Notes: generated from the letters alone by a model not told the origin. DNA of 64,000 nucleotides from DATBHW01 sp035307385 (GCA_035307385.1 DATGID010000080.1:1-64000), one strand, 5' to 3'; counted from the stretch's first letter, positions 8,238-17,072 are shown. Made by a program: numbers and translations.

Positions 8238-8984
8238 TCACTCTTCATCTTTGAAGCGGAAATACTTAAAGCCCTCGGCATATTTGAAGTCGTGCCCATG
8301 CTTGCGGGCTTCCTCTGCCGTGCTTTTTGCCCAGCTTGTCATCTCCTCTGCGGGGTTCCAGTCTTTGATCTGGCTCTTGTGCTGGCGCAAGGCTTCGATC
8401 TTCACTTCCAGCGTCTCAGAAATATCTACCCAGCGGTCCGTATGGCGGCTGCCAGCCAGGTAGAGTTCCCCGACATCGTGCGGCTCCAGCCCTTCTTTCA
8501 GCAGGTCTTGAAAGATCAGGCGCGTGCCTGCCGCTGGCATAATGGCCGCCATGGTGGCTTCGCCAGCGGCGCGGTGGTCCGGATGATTGATGTAGCCCTG
8601 GCCGGACCAGAAGGTTGTGGGGTCCTGGCAGACCATAATGTCGGGGCGAATCTGGCGAATCAGCCGGGCAATATCGTGGCGCACCTGCAACGTTGGCTCC
8701 AGCGTCGAATCGACATAATGCAGGAAGAGCGCCTCTTTTGCCCCCAGCACGCGGGCCGCCGCGCGATGTTCCTCCTGGCGCATGGGCACCAGCTTTTCCG
8801 AGGTCATGTCGGGGTCGCTGGAGCCGCAGTTCCCATCGGTCACCACGCAGTAATACACCTCGTAGCCCTGGCGTGCCCAGCGGGCAATCGTTCCCGCCGC
8901 GCCAAACTCGCCATCATCGGGGTGGGCCATCACCACCAGCACGCGCCCGGGGGTCTGCTGTTCGTTTGCGGTTTGCTCAGCCAT
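8238..8984 (-). CDS. PIG-L family deacetylase (LmbE/BshB-like)
   Basis: 248-residue zinc-dependent N-acetylglucosaminide deacetylase family member. The metal site shows as AHPDDGEFGAAGT near residue 18 and HPDHRAAGE in the middle, the classic AHPDD and HxxH elements. Relatives act on GlcNAc-PI or on the GlcNAc-Ins/GlcNAc-malate precursors of mycothiol and bacillithiol. No other low-molecular-weight thiol gene is nearby, so the substrate stays open. It has no signal peptide. An AGGAAGGA stretch about 12 nt before the ATG is the likely ribosome site. It converges on sufU with the hairpin between. Confidence 0.9.
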   Translation of the reverse strand: MAEQTANEQQTPGRVLVVMAHPDDGEFGAAGTIARWARQGYEVYYCVVTDGNCGSSDPDMTSEKLVPMRQEEHRAAARVLGAKEALFLHYVDSTLEPTLQVRHDIARLIRQIRPDIMVCQDPTTFWSGQGYINHPDHRAAGEATMAAIMPAAGTRLIFQDLLKEGLEPHDVGELYLAGSRHTDRWVDISETLEVKIEALRQHKSQIKDWNPAEEMTSWAKSTAEEARKHGHDFKYAEGFKYFRFKDEE

Positions 8985-9032
8985 TCTGATTGCTTATCCT
9001 TCCTGAGTGTGAAACAAAAAACCTTTATACAG

Positions 9033-9689
9033 CTAGGATTGATCTAACGCCAACTCCACGCGCCAACGCGCCAGATGCTCCAGCGCTTTTGCGAGCAGCG
9101 CCTGGTGCTCTGGCGCGTTCAGCCAGCGGCTCGCGCCGGAGGGATGCGGCCAGGGCAAGAGCAGGCGTCCATCATGCTCTCGATACGTGCCCACAATTTC
9201 ATCCAGCCTGCCTGGCCCCCAGAAGACCTGAATTGCCAGGCCGCCCAACAGAATCAGCACGCGCGGACGCACTAGGGCAAGCTCCTCATCCAGATAAGGA
9301 CGGCAGAGCGCCTGTTCCGCCGGGGAGGGTTTGCGGTCACCCGTGCCGCGTGGATTGCGGCCAGGGTCGCAGCGCGTCAGCGCCGAAAGATAGATGCGCT
9401 CGCGGAAATCTTCGGGGCGAAAACCGGCGCGCATAAACCAGCTTTGCAGCACCTTGCCGCCTGGGCCAGCGAAAGGAAGCCGCTTTTCCACAGAGAGATG
9501 GCCTGGCGCCTGACCGATCACCATCACGCGATCTGTGACGCGGCCACGCGCCCCGCCCACCGGGTTCGCCACGCGCAGATAGCCGTGTTCCTGGCAGAGC
9601 CGACAGGCCAGCACGCGTGTCATCAATGACGACAGGCGCGCCTCACGCTCCTGTACGCTTTCTGCCTGGCCTGAAGATTGCTCGATCAC
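9033..9689 (-). CDS. Uracil-DNA glycosylase family protein (type 4/5-like)
   Basis: 218-residue protein likely to excise uracil or related bases from DNA. Cys pairs typical of the Fe-S UDG families show as CRLC near the N-terminus, CDPG in the middle and a later Cys (ALCRPYL). Motif 1 is GQAPGH, where family 4 has GEAPG. FAGPGGKVLQ and the C-terminal HPSGAS complete the fold. The initiator is GTG at 9689 with GAGG upstream. The MOSC gene ends 37 nt upstream on the same strand, so they may be cotranscribed. Substituting Gln for the usual Glu in motif 1 leaves subfamily and activity uncertain. Confidence 0.85.
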   Translation of the reverse strand: MIEQSSGQAESVQEREARLSSLMTRVLACRLCQEHGYLRVANPVGGARGRVTDRVMVIGQAPGHLSVEKRLPFAGPGGKVLQSWFMRAGFRPEDFRERIYLSALTRCDPGRNPRGTGDRKPSPAEQALCRPYLDEELALVRPRVLILLGGLAIQVFWGPGRLDEIVGTYREHDGRLLLPWPHPSGASRWLNAPEHQALLAKALEHLARWRVELALDQS

Positions 9690-9726
9690 TCGGATGCCTC
9701 GTCAGTTCTAGGACAAATTCCTGGCC

Positions 9727-10275
9727 TCATTCATTGGGCAAGGCCACAGTGAAGGTGTCTTTCAGCCTGATCGTCATCTCTTCCAGGACAATGCCATGCA
9801 CGCCTCGGCGGCCATAGGCTGTTTTGGGGAAGCGCTGCGCCTGCATAGACAGATGGGGGAACTGCGCTGCGATACGCTGGCCCATCCCCAGGCACGGGTC
9901 AACCTCACCTTTGATTTCAAGCACGGGCCGCTCATTGTCCTGAAGGAGCAGCGTGCCCGGCGCGAGCGTCTGGGTGAAAGGGGCATCGGACGACCAGCCG
10001 AAACAGATGTTGGCCTTGACCCACGCCGGATCGATAAACGGGATACCCAGGTCTTCGGCCACGGCCCCCAGTTCGCGCGGATTCACTGCTGTCCACTGCC
10101 GCAGGTTGGGCACCACCTCGCCGTTCTCCGCCACCTGGGTAGACCCCGAATGGCTGTCGCCCTCCACGCCGTGGTTGGGGCGCAAACGCAGTTCAGCAAC
10201 GGGCGCGCCGCTGGCTCCCTCTGTGTGACTGAGGTAGAGGGCGACGACCGTCAGGGTCAGGCGACTGTTGGGCAT
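9727..10275 (-). CDS. MOSC domain-containing protein
   Basis: 182-residue stand-alone MOSC (Moco sulfurase C-terminal) domain. Conserved features seen are GVEGDSHSG near residue 35, a single conserved Cys in EVDPCLGMG, and GRRGVHGIVLE near the end. The family binds or moves molybdenum cofactor (as in YiiM and mARC) and takes up sulfur at the Cys. A purine-rich GTGAG stretch precedes the ATG. A Mo link is interesting given the XdhC-type maturation genes at 58-59 kb, but the two loci are 48 kb apart. Confidence 0.88.
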   Translation of the reverse strand: MPNSRLTLTVVALYLSHTEGASGAPVAELRLRPNHGVEGDSHSGSTQVAENGEVVPNLRQWTAVNPRELGAVAEDLGIPFIDPAWVKANICFGWSSDAPFTQTLAPGTLLLQDNERPVLEIKGEVDPCLGMGQRIAAQFPHLSMQAQRFPKTAYGRRGVHGIVLEEMTIRLKDTFTVALPNE

Positions 10276-10365
10276 GGGCGCTCACTTTCTGCTACGTGCA
10301 CACGCTGTACACGTTCTTTTGTTCGATACTAGTATAGCCCGCGCCTGGGTTTGCTGGCAAGTTTG

Positions 10366-10395
10366 TTGACACCAGCCAAGCCTCAAGGGTATACT
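10366..10395 (+). promoter_or_regulatory. Sigma70-type promoter for pckA
   Basis: TTGACA (10366-10371), an 18-bp spacer and TATACT (10390-10395). The leader to the pckA start is about 120 nt and has no obvious hairpin. Confidence 0.75.
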
Positions 10396-10519
10396 TTTTG
10401 CGAAGGTTTTTTTGCTTTGACAGAAGCCAGCATCTTATGTGAGCCGCCTTGACTCGGCTCACCCGCAGGGACAACGCTGTCCACCGCTGAAGCAGCCAAT
10501 GAAGGTGAGGAAGCGCAAC

Positions 10520-12115
10520 ATGGCTATTGTTACTGCCAGCCATCAGAGCCTGGCTGAAATTGGTTTGACCAACCTGGGCGCCGTCCACTGGAATCTCTCC
10601 GTTCCCCAACTGGTGGAGCAATCCATCGCCAGAAACGAAGCCATTCTGGCCTCCAACGGCGCGCTGGTCGCCGCCACAGGCGCGCGCACCGGACGCTCTC
10701 CCAAAGATAAGTTCATTGTCCGCACCCCCGAAAACGCTGACCGCATCGCCTGGGGCAAGATCAACCAGCCCATCGAGCCTGCCGTCTTTGATCGCTTTCT
10801 GGCGCGGGTCAGCGCCTATCTCCAGGGGCGCGAGGTCTTTGTGCTGGATGCCTGGGTGGGCGCAGACCCAACCCATCGCCTGCCGATTCGTGTCGTGGCT
10901 GAATATGCCTGGCATGAACTCTTCGCCCGCCAACTGTTCATTCGCATGACGCCGGAAGAGCAGGGGACAAACCAGCCAGCCTTTACGGTGATCGCCGCGC
11001 CGGAATTTCTGGCGGTTCCAGAGATCGATGGCCTGCGCACGGAGACGGCTATCCTGGTCAATTTTGAGCAAGGCGTGATTATCATCTCCGGCACAAAGTA
11101 CGCGGGCGAGGTCAAAAAGTCGATCTTCGGCGTGATGAATTACGTGCTGCCGCAGCAAGGCGTCTTTCCCATGCATTGTTCGGCCAATGTTGGCGCGACA
11201 GGAGATGTGGCCCTTTTCTTTGGGCTGTCCGGCACGGGCAAAACGACGCTTTCCACCGACCCGGAGCGCGCGATGATTGGCGATGACGAGCATGGTTGGG
11301 GCGACAATGGCGTCTTCAACTTCGAGGGCGGCTGCTATGCCAAGTGTATTAACCTTTCGCGCAAGCACGAGCCGCAAATCTGGAACGCGATTCAGTTTGG
11401 CTCGGTGGTGGAAAACGTGGTCGTGGACCCGGTCACGCGCGTTCCCGACTATACGGATGATTCGCTGACGGAGAACACGCGCGCCGCCTATCCGCTCGAT
11501 TTCCTCGAAAATGCCGTGCCCAGCGGGCAGGGCGGGCATCCCTCAGCGATTCTGCTGCTGAGCGCCGATGCGTTTGGCGTGCTGCCGCCGCTTTCCATCC
11601 TGACACCGGAGCAGGCTACCTATTACTTCCTCTCCGGCTACACTGCCAAGCTGGCGGGGACGGAAGCGGGCATGGGCAGCGAGCCTGAACCGGATTTCAG
11701 CCTTTGCTTTGGCGCGCCGTTCTTTCCGCTGCCCGCCACCGTGTACTCAACCATGTTCCGCCGAAAGATCGAGGAGCATCACACGCGCGTCTATCTGGTG
11801 AATACCGGCTGGAGCGGTGGCCCTTATGGCGTGGGCGAGCGCATCAGCCTGCCCTATACCCGCGCGATGGTGCGCGCCGCCATCTCTGGCATGCTGGAGC
11901 AAACCGAGACCTGGACCGACCCGATCTTTGGGCTGCGCGTCCCAACGGCCTGCCCCGACGTTCCCACCAGCATCCTGCGTCCGCGCGACACCTGGAAGGA
12001 TGGCGCGGCGTATGACCGCCAGGCGCAAGCGCTGGCGCGCAGCTTCGTCGAAAACTTCGCCAAATTCCCCGACGCCGCGCCCGACGTGCGCGCTGCCGGA
12101 CCGCACAGCGCCTGA
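10520..12115 (+). CDS. pckA: Phosphoenolpyruvate carboxykinase (ATP)
   Basis: 531-residue cytoplasmic enzyme converting oxaloacetate and ATP to PEP, CO2 and ADP, the entry step of gluconeogenesis. Signatures of the ATP family are TGRSPKDKF (oxaloacetate site), MHCSANVG, the P-loop GLSGTGKTTLS, the metal-binding IGDDEHGWGD and the adenine-side ILRPRDTW. The length matches the usual 530-540 residues. Start ATG 10520 (MAIVTASHQ) has GAGGAAG about 7 nt upstream; GTG 10439 and ATG 10499 in the same frame are less likely. It is a single-gene unit with its own promoter and a terminator at 12124-12158. Confidence 0.97.
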   Translation: MAIVTASHQSLAEIGLTNLGAVHWNLSVPQLVEQSIARNEAILASNGALVAATGARTGRSPKDKFIVRTPENADRIAWGKINQPIEPAVFDRFLARVSAYLQGREVFVLDAWVGADPTHRLPIRVVAEYAWHELFARQLFIRMTPEEQGTNQPAFTVIAAPEFLAVPEIDGLRTETAILVNFEQGVIIISGTKYAGEVKKSIFGVMNYVLPQQGVFPMHCSANVGATGDVALFFGLSGTGKTTLSTDPERAMIGDDEHGWGDNGVFNFEGGCYAKCINLSRKHEPQIWNAIQFGSVVENVVVDPVTRVPDYTDDSLTENTRAAYPLDFLENAVPSGQGGHPSAILLLSADAFGVLPPLSILTPEQATYYFLSGYTAKLAGTEAGMGSEPEPDFSLCFGAPFFPLPATVYSTMFRRKIEEHHTRVYLVNTGWSGGPYGVGERISLPYTRAMVRAAISGMLEQTETWTDPIFGLRVPTACPDVPTSILRPRDTWKDGAAYDRQAQALARSFVENFAKFPDAAPDVRAAGPHSA

Positions 12116-12123
12116 AGACACAT

Positions 12124-12158
12124 GCGGGCGGCTGGAGCATGGTGCTCCAGCCGCCCGC
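12124..12158. terminator. Hairpin terminator after pckA
   Basis: 16-bp perfect stem (left arm GCGGGCGGCTGGAGCA) with a 3-nt TGG centre, followed by a T/C-rich tail. It starts 9 nt after the stop codon. Confidence 0.85.
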
Positions 12159-12167
12159 CTTCTTTCT

Positions 12168-12197
12168 TTGACCCTCTCGGGCTGAAAAAGGTATAAT
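12168..12197 (+). promoter_or_regulatory. Sigma70-type promoter for the thiolase operon
   Basis: TTGACC (12168-12173), an 18-bp spacer and TATAAT (12192-12197), directly after the pckA terminator. Confidence 0.75.
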
Positions 12198-12310
12198 GAA
12201 AGCAAGGCAACAAGAACCGTGAGCGCACAGCGGCGTGCGTCTCTCAAGCGTTCTGGATGTATCCCACCATCCCCTGGCGCATCCAGGGCCTTGGAACGAG
12301 GAGGTTTTTC

Positions 12311-13498
12311 ATGGCTGAACGAGAAGCTGTTATCGTTGGCGCTGCCCGCACCCCCATCGGCAAGTTTCTGGGCGGATTGTCGTCTCTGAGCGCGACGGAA
12401 CTGGGCGCTATCGCCATCCGCGAGGCGGTCAGGCGTTCCGGTGTGCCCATCGATCAGATAGAAGAAGCCATTATGGGCAACGTCGTCTCGGCAGGCGTGG
12501 GCCAGGCTCCGGCCCGCCAGGCAGCTTTGCATGCTGGATTGCCCGATGACCTGCCCGCTGTGACGATCAATAAGGTCTGCGGCTCCGGCCTCAAGGCGGT
12601 GATGCTCGCCGCGCAGGCCATTCGTGCCGGAGACGCTGATGTCATGGTTGCGGGCGGCATGGAGAGCATGAGCAACGCGCCCTATCTGCTGCCAGGCGCG
12701 CGCACGGGCTATCGCCTGAACGACCAGAAAATCGTCGATGCGGTGGTGCACGATGGCCTGTGGTGCGCCTTTGAAGACGTACATATGGGCAACGAGGCGG
12801 AAATCATTGCTGACAAGTTCGGCATCAGCCGCCAGGCGCAAGACGCCTTTGCCCTGGAAAGCCACCGACGCGCCGCAGCCGCCACCGAATCGGGTCGCTT
12901 CAAAGAGGAGATGATTCCGGTGGAGATCGCCCAGAAGAAAGGGACGATCTCCGTTGATCGCGACGAATCTATCCGGCCCGACACCAGCCTGGAGGCGCTG
13001 GCTGCCCTGAAGCCCGCCTTTCAGAAAGACGGCACGGTGACCGCTGGCAACGCGCCCGGCCTGAACGATGGAGCCGCCGCGCTGGTCGTCGCCAGTGAAG
13101 AACGCGCCAAAGCGCTGGGCCTGCCTGTTCTGGCGCGCATCACCGGCTATGCCTCGGCGGCGATCACGCCCAAATATATCTTTGCCGCGCCGCCGCGCGC
13201 CGTCCATCGCTTGCTGGACCGCACGGGCCTCTCGATCAGCGATTTCGATCTGGTCGAGGTCAACGAAGCCTTTGCCGCGCAGGTGCTGGCAAACGGTAAA
13301 GAGTTGGATTGGGACTGGAACCGCGTCAACGTCAACGGCGGCGCGGTGGCACTCGGTCATCCCATTGGCGCCAGCGGCGCGCGTGTGCTGACGACGCTGC
13401 TCTATGAACTGCGTCGGCGCGGTGGTGGGCGCGGGCTGGCAACGCTCTGTCTGGGCGGCGGCGGCGCTGTCGCCTTGTCGATAGAGGTTGATCGTTAA
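12311..13498 (+). CDS. Acetyl-CoA C-acetyltransferase (thiolase)
   Basis: 395-residue thiolase condensing two acetyl-CoA to acetoacetyl-CoA, or cleaving 3-ketoacyl-CoA. The nucleophile is C90 in NKVCGSGLKAVM, the catalytic His is in GHPIGASGAR (H350) and the second Cys in LCLGGGGAVAL (C380). The length fits biosynthetic tetrameric thiolases. AGGAGG precedes ATG 12311; the in-frame ATG 12257 is too far upstream. It is the first gene of an operon with an alpha/beta hydrolase and an acyl-CoA mutase, so it may serve short-chain (C4) acyl-CoA metabolism. Confidence 0.95.
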   Translation: MAEREAVIVGAARTPIGKFLGGLSSLSATELGAIAIREAVRRSGVPIDQIEEAIMGNVVSAGVGQAPARQAALHAGLPDDLPAVTINKVCGSGLKAVMLAAQAIRAGDADVMVAGGMESMSNAPYLLPGARTGYRLNDQKIVDAVVHDGLWCAFEDVHMGNEAEIIADKFGISRQAQDAFALESHRRAAAATESGRFKEEMIPVEIAQKKGTISVDRDESIRPDTSLEALAALKPAFQKDGTVTAGNAPGLNDGAAALVVASEERAKALGLPVLARITGYASAAITPKYIFAAPPRAVHRLLDRTGLSISDFDLVEVNEAFAAQVLANGKELDWDWNRVNVNGGAVALGHPIGASGARVLTTLLYELRRRGGGRGLATLCLGGGGAVALSIEVDR

Positions 13499-13529
13499 GC
13501 GTCTCGATGAAGAGAGGAGCCAGGGAGCC

Positions 13530-14336
13530 ATGCCAAAGGTCAAAGTGAATGACATCACGATGCACTATGAGCAGCAGGGAAGTGGAGAGCCTCTCGTCCT
13601 TATCCCCTATCTGGCGGCTGACAATGCCTGTTATGCCTTTCAGGTGGCCGAGTATTCCAAGCACTTTACCTGCATCTCGCTGGACCCACGCGGAGCCGGA
13701 GAAACCGACAAACCGGCTGGCCCGTACTCTACGGAACAATTTGCCGATGATGTAGCTGGCTTTATGAGCGCTATCGGCGTCGAGCGGGCGCATGTATCGG
13801 GGCTTTCCCTGGGCGCAGCCGTTGGCATGTGGCTGGCCGCCAAGTACCCCGCCAAAGTGAAAACGCTCTCGCTGCACAGCGCCTGGCACAAAACCGACCC
13901 GTTCCTCAAAGTTGCCGTGGAAGGCTGGCAGATCATGGCGCAGGGCCTGGGCAGTGTGCCAGAGATGGTCATCAAGGGCATTTTTCCCTGGTGCTTTACT
14001 CCTGAGCTTTACACTGAGAAGCCCGATTATATCCAGGCGCTGGCCGATTTCGTCAGAGGCAGGCCAGCGCAGCCGCTCGAAGCCTTTATGCAAGAGTCGG
14101 GCGCGGTGATTGCGCACGATGCAGAGGCGCAGCTTGGCAAGATTCAAGCGCCGACGCAGATTACCTACGGCAAATACGATATGGCTACCTCCACTCGTTT
14201 TGCCGAGCCGTTGACAGCCAATATCAAACACGCCGAACTGGTGGTCTTCGAGGGGTGCGCCCACGCGCCCATTTATGAAAAGGTGGATGAGTTCAACCAG
14301 CGCACGCTGGCATTTTTGCAGCAGCACGCTGGATAA
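13530..14336 (+). CDS. Alpha/beta-fold hydrolase
   Basis: 268-residue soluble hydrolase. The nucleophile elbow is GLSLG (S93), with LDPRGAGETDKP as the oxyanion-side motif. The acid is probably the Asp in YGKYDMATS and the base the His in GCAHAPIYE. It resembles 3-oxoadipate enol-lactonase or haloperoxidase-type esterases. GGGAG lies 5-9 nt before the ATG. It sits 31 nt after the thiolase and 53 nt before the mutase, so it is probably cotranscribed and could act as a thioesterase or lactonase on a pathway intermediate. The substrate cannot be read from the sequence. Confidence 0.88.
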   Translation: MPKVKVNDITMHYEQQGSGEPLVLIPYLAADNACYAFQVAEYSKHFTCISLDPRGAGETDKPAGPYSTEQFADDVAGFMSAIGVERAHVSGLSLGAAVGMWLAAKYPAKVKTLSLHSAWHKTDPFLKVAVEGWQIMAQGLGSVPEMVIKGIFPWCFTPELYTEKPDYIQALADFVRGRPAQPLEAFMQESGAVIAHDAEAQLGKIQAPTQITYGKYDMATSTRFAEPLTANIKHAELVVFEGCAHAPIYEKVDEFNQRTLAFLQQHAG

Positions 14337-14389
14337 ACGCCACCAGGCGCCAGGCATCCTGATCGAAGAGGCCCAAAGGAGACAATCGC

Positions 14390-16135
14390 ATGCTCGAACA
14401 GAAACCAGCAAAAACGAGTCAGCCGCGCGACGCTGCGCCGGAACAACCGGGCACGCTCTATGACCAGAGCGAGCTGGAACATCTGAAGAGCGAAGAAACA
14501 CGCTGGGAAGAGACGACGCTCAAGCGCTCCATCGAGCGCGTGCCAGAGAGCAAGACCGAGTTCACCACGCAATCGGGCATGCCCATTGAGCGCGTCTATA
14601 CCCCCAACGACACTGCCGGGCTGGACTACAGCCGCGACCTGGGCATGCCTGGCGAATATCCCTACACGCGCGGCGTGCAGCCGACGATGTATCGCGCCAA
14701 GCCCTGGACGATGCGCATGTTCGCCGGGTTCGGCACCGCCGAGGAGACCAACGAGCGCTTCAAATATCTGCTCCAGCAGGGGCAGACGGGCCTTTCCTGC
14801 GCTTTCGATATGGCGACGCTCTACGGCTACGATCACGACCACCCGATGGCAATTGGCGAGTTCGGCAAGTGCGGCGTGGCCGTCTCATCGCTGGCCGATA
14901 TGGAGATTCTCTTTGCTGATCTGCCGCTGGACGAAATCACCACCTCGATGACGATCAATGGCCCGGCGGCGGTGATCTGGGCGATGTACATCGCCAACGC
15001 CGAAAAGCGCGGCATCCCCCGCGCAAAGCTGGGCGGCACACTCCAAAACGATATCCTCAAAGAATATATCGCCCAGAAAGAGTTTCTCTTCCCGCCCGAA
15101 CCCTCGATGCGCCTAGTCGTCGATACCATCGAGTTCGGCACGAAATACATGCCCAAGTGGAACACCATCAGCATCAGCGGCTATCACATCCGCGAGGCTG
15201 GCGCAACGGCGGCGCAAGAGATGGCCTTTACCATTGCCGATGGTCTGGCGTATGTCGACGCCACCCTGGAACGGGGACTGAAGATCGACGAGTTTGCGCC
15301 GCGCCTCTCGTTCTTCTGGGACATGCATAACGATTTCTTTGAAGAAATCGCCAAGTTCCGCGCGGCGCGGCGCATGTGGGCGCGGCTGATGCGCGAGCGC
15401 TACGGCGCGCAAGACCCGCGCTCGTGGATGCTGCGCTGCCACGCGCAGACGGCGGGCGTCTCGCTCACCGCGCAGCAGCCCGATAACAACGTCGTGCGGG
15501 TTGCCATTCAGGCGCTGGCGGCTGTCTTGGGCGGCACGAACTCGCTGCACACCAATTCGCTGGATGAGGCGCTGGCACTGCCCACCGAAAAGGCCGCGCT
15601 GATCGCGCTGCGCACGCAGCAGGTCATCGCCAGCGAGAGCGGCGTGACCAACACCGTTGACCCCTTAGCCGGGTCGTACTTCGTGGAGAAGCTGACCGAC
15701 CAGATGGAGGAAGAAGGCATGGATTATCTGCGGCGCATCGACGAACTAGGCGGCGTGCTGGCCTGCATCCACAACGGCTTCTTCCAGCGCGAGATTGCCG
15801 ACGCGGCCTATCGCTTCCAGCGCGAGGTAGACGCCAAAGAGCGCGTGATCGTCGGCGTCAACGGCTATGAGATGGATGAGGAAATCAAGGTGCCCACACT
15901 CTATGTGGACCCGGCCAAAGAGAAAATCCATCTGGACCGGCTGAACCGCGTGCGCCGCGAGCGCGACCAGAGCCGCGCCACAGCGTCACTTGACGCGCTG
16001 CGCCGGGCGGCAGAGGGCAGCGAGAATCTGATGCCGCATCTCATCGACTGCTCCAACGCCTACGCGACGATGGGCGAGATGATGGGCGTCTTCCGCGAGG
16101 TCTTCGGGGAGTATATGGAATCGCCCGTTTTTTAA
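14390..16135 (+). CDS. icmA: B12-dependent acyl-CoA mutase large subunit, isobutyryl-CoA mutase type
   Basis: 581-residue (beta/alpha)8 substrate-binding subunit of an adenosylcobalamin-dependent acyl-CoA mutase. The family core PYTRGVQPTMY, PWTMRMFAGFGTAEE, GLSCAFD and NSISISGYH is clear. The two residues that separate methylmalonyl-CoA mutase (Tyr89 and Arg207, 118 apart) from isobutyryl-CoA mutase (Phe80 and Gln198, also 118 apart) are F111 and Q229 here, again 118 apart. That is the isobutyryl-CoA type, rearranging isobutyryl-CoA and n-butyryl-CoA. The B12-binding domain (DxHxxG) is absent, as expected for a two-subunit enzyme; its small-subunit gene is not in the window. It is the last gene of the thiolase operon. 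Confidence 0.9.
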   Translation: MLEQKPAKTSQPRDAAPEQPGTLYDQSELEHLKSEETRWEETTLKRSIERVPESKTEFTTQSGMPIERVYTPNDTAGLDYSRDLGMPGEYPYTRGVQPTMYRAKPWTMRMFAGFGTAEETNERFKYLLQQGQTGLSCAFDMATLYGYDHDHPMAIGEFGKCGVAVSSLADMEILFADLPLDEITTSMTINGPAAVIWAMYIANAEKRGIPRAKLGGTLQNDILKEYIAQKEFLFPPEPSMRLVVDTIEFGTKYMPKWNTISISGYHIREAGATAAQEMAFTIADGLAYVDATLERGLKIDEFAPRLSFFWDMHNDFFEEIAKFRAARRMWARLMRERYGAQDPRSWMLRCHAQTAGVSLTAQQPDNNVVRVAIQALAAVLGGTNSLHTNSLDEALALPTEKAALIALRTQQVIASESGVTNTVDPLAGSYFVEKLTDQMEEEGMDYLRRIDELGGVLACIHNGFFQREIADAAYRFQREVDAKERVIVGVNGYEMDEEIKVPTLYVDPAKEKIHLDRLNRVRRERDQSRATASLDALRRAAEGSENLMPHLIDCSNAYATMGEMMGVFREVFGEYMESPVF

Positions 16136-16147
16136 CTGACTTTCAGG

Positions 16148-16201
16148 GCAGAAAAACAGAGCAGCCAGGACCCATGGGTCCTGGCTGCTCTGTTTTTCTG
16201 C
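16148..16201. terminator. 54-bp perfect palindrome terminator after the mutase gene
   Basis: Two 27-nt arms are exact reverse complements with no spacer. The core is CAGGACCCATGGGTCCTG, flanked by A5 and T5 tracts inside the arms, so it can terminate transcription in either direction. It starts 12 nt after the stop codon. Confidence 0.85.
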
Positions 16202-16388
16202 TGGGCAAAAAGAAGGAGCATATAGGCATTGCTTTCAGAACGCCTGTTCCAGATACGCAAGATAGAAGAAGCCTCTTGGATGCAAAGATGGTTATACTTG
16301 CTGTGTGAGAGCGCAGATATACCAGCAATTCCTACGAGGTGTCATCTGCCGTGAGTTGCGAAGAAAGAAGAAAGAGGAGAAAGAACGC

Positions 16389-16946
16389 ATGAGAAACATC
16401 TTTTTATTTATGATGGTTACGCTCGACGGGTTCTTTGAAGGGCCAAACCACGAAATAGATTGGCATAACGTGGATGAAGAGTTCAACGAGTTCGCCATCA
16501 ATCAGCTTCACGAGTTGAATACACTCTTATTCGGGCGAGCGACCTATGAGGGCATGGCGAGTTTTTGGCCCACCCCATTTGCTAAAGAGAATGACCCCAT
16601 CGTTGCTGACCTGATGAACAGGGTGCCCAAAATCGTCTTTTCAACCACGCTGGAGCAGGCCGAGTGGGAGAACTCCAGACTGGTGAAAGATCACGTTGCC
16701 GAGGAAATCGCGCAACTGAAGCAGCAGCCGGGTAAAGACATCGCTATCTTTGGAAGTTCCGGCCTGGCAGTATCGTTCATGCGCATGGGCCTACTGGATG
16801 AACTGCGCATCATGGTCAACCCCGTTGTGTTAGGCAGCGGCAAAACTCTCTTCGCGGGCATGAACGAGAAACAGAACCTGAAGCTGCTCGAAACAAAAGC
16901 GTTTCGCTCAGGGAACGTGCTGCTGCGCTATCAGGTGCTGCATTAA
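16389..16946 (+). CDS. Dihydrofolate reductase/RibD C-terminal family protein
   Basis: 185-residue single-domain protein of the RibD_C/DHFR-like superfamily (YyaP/YwjB-type). Family marks are MMVTLDGFFEGPN at the N-terminus, LLFGRATYEGM in the middle, and IAIFGSSGLAVSFM followed by NPVVLGSGKTLF. It probably binds NADPH, but members of this group are rarely shown to reduce dihydrofolate. The ATG at 16389 follows GAGGAGAAAGAACGC; the frame upstream (from 16305) is basic junk. It stands alone between two transcription units. Confidence 0.85.
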   Translation: MRNIFLFMMVTLDGFFEGPNHEIDWHNVDEEFNEFAINQLHELNTLLFGRATYEGMASFWPTPFAKENDPIVADLMNRVPKIVFSTTLEQAEWENSRLVKDHVAEEIAQLKQQPGKDIAIFGSSGLAVSFMRMGLLDELRIMVNPVVLGSGKTLFAGMNEKQNLKLLETKAFRSGNVLLRYQVLH

Positions 16947-17010
16947 CTGCTGGCAACAGGCCGCGCGACAAAAACCTGAAGTATAGGCTTTCAGTAATTG
17001 CTTCCACCTC

Positions 17011-17057
17011 TTGACTTCGTTTATATCGATTCGTTATAATCATAACGGTTCGATATA
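17011..17057 (+). promoter_or_regulatory. PadR promoter with overlapping operator-like inverted repeat
   Basis: The promoter is TTGACT (17011-17016), 18 bp, TATAAT (17035-17040). An imperfect inverted repeat covers the -10 box and start site. Its arms, 17022-17037 (TATATCGATTCGTTAT) and 17042-17057, match at 14 of 16 positions around a 4-bp centre. This is the expected place for autorepression by the PadR protein encoded next. Confidence 0.75.
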
Positions 17058-17072
17058 ATGGAGGCAAGCGCT

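Noticed and set aside
10439..10519. GTG-started N-terminal extension of pckA
   Set aside because: No ribosome site, atypical residues, and ATG 10520 gives the normal family N-terminus with GAGGAAG upstream.
11747..13558. Long open frame antisense to pckA and thiolase
   Set aside because: Shadow frame caused by GC-rich codon use; no ribosome site and low-complexity, His/Arg/Gly-rich product unlike a real protein.
16389..16946. Trimethoprim-resistance dihydrofolate reductase
   Set aside because: Motifs fit the RibD_C/YyaP-like group, not FolA; no mobile element or resistance context.
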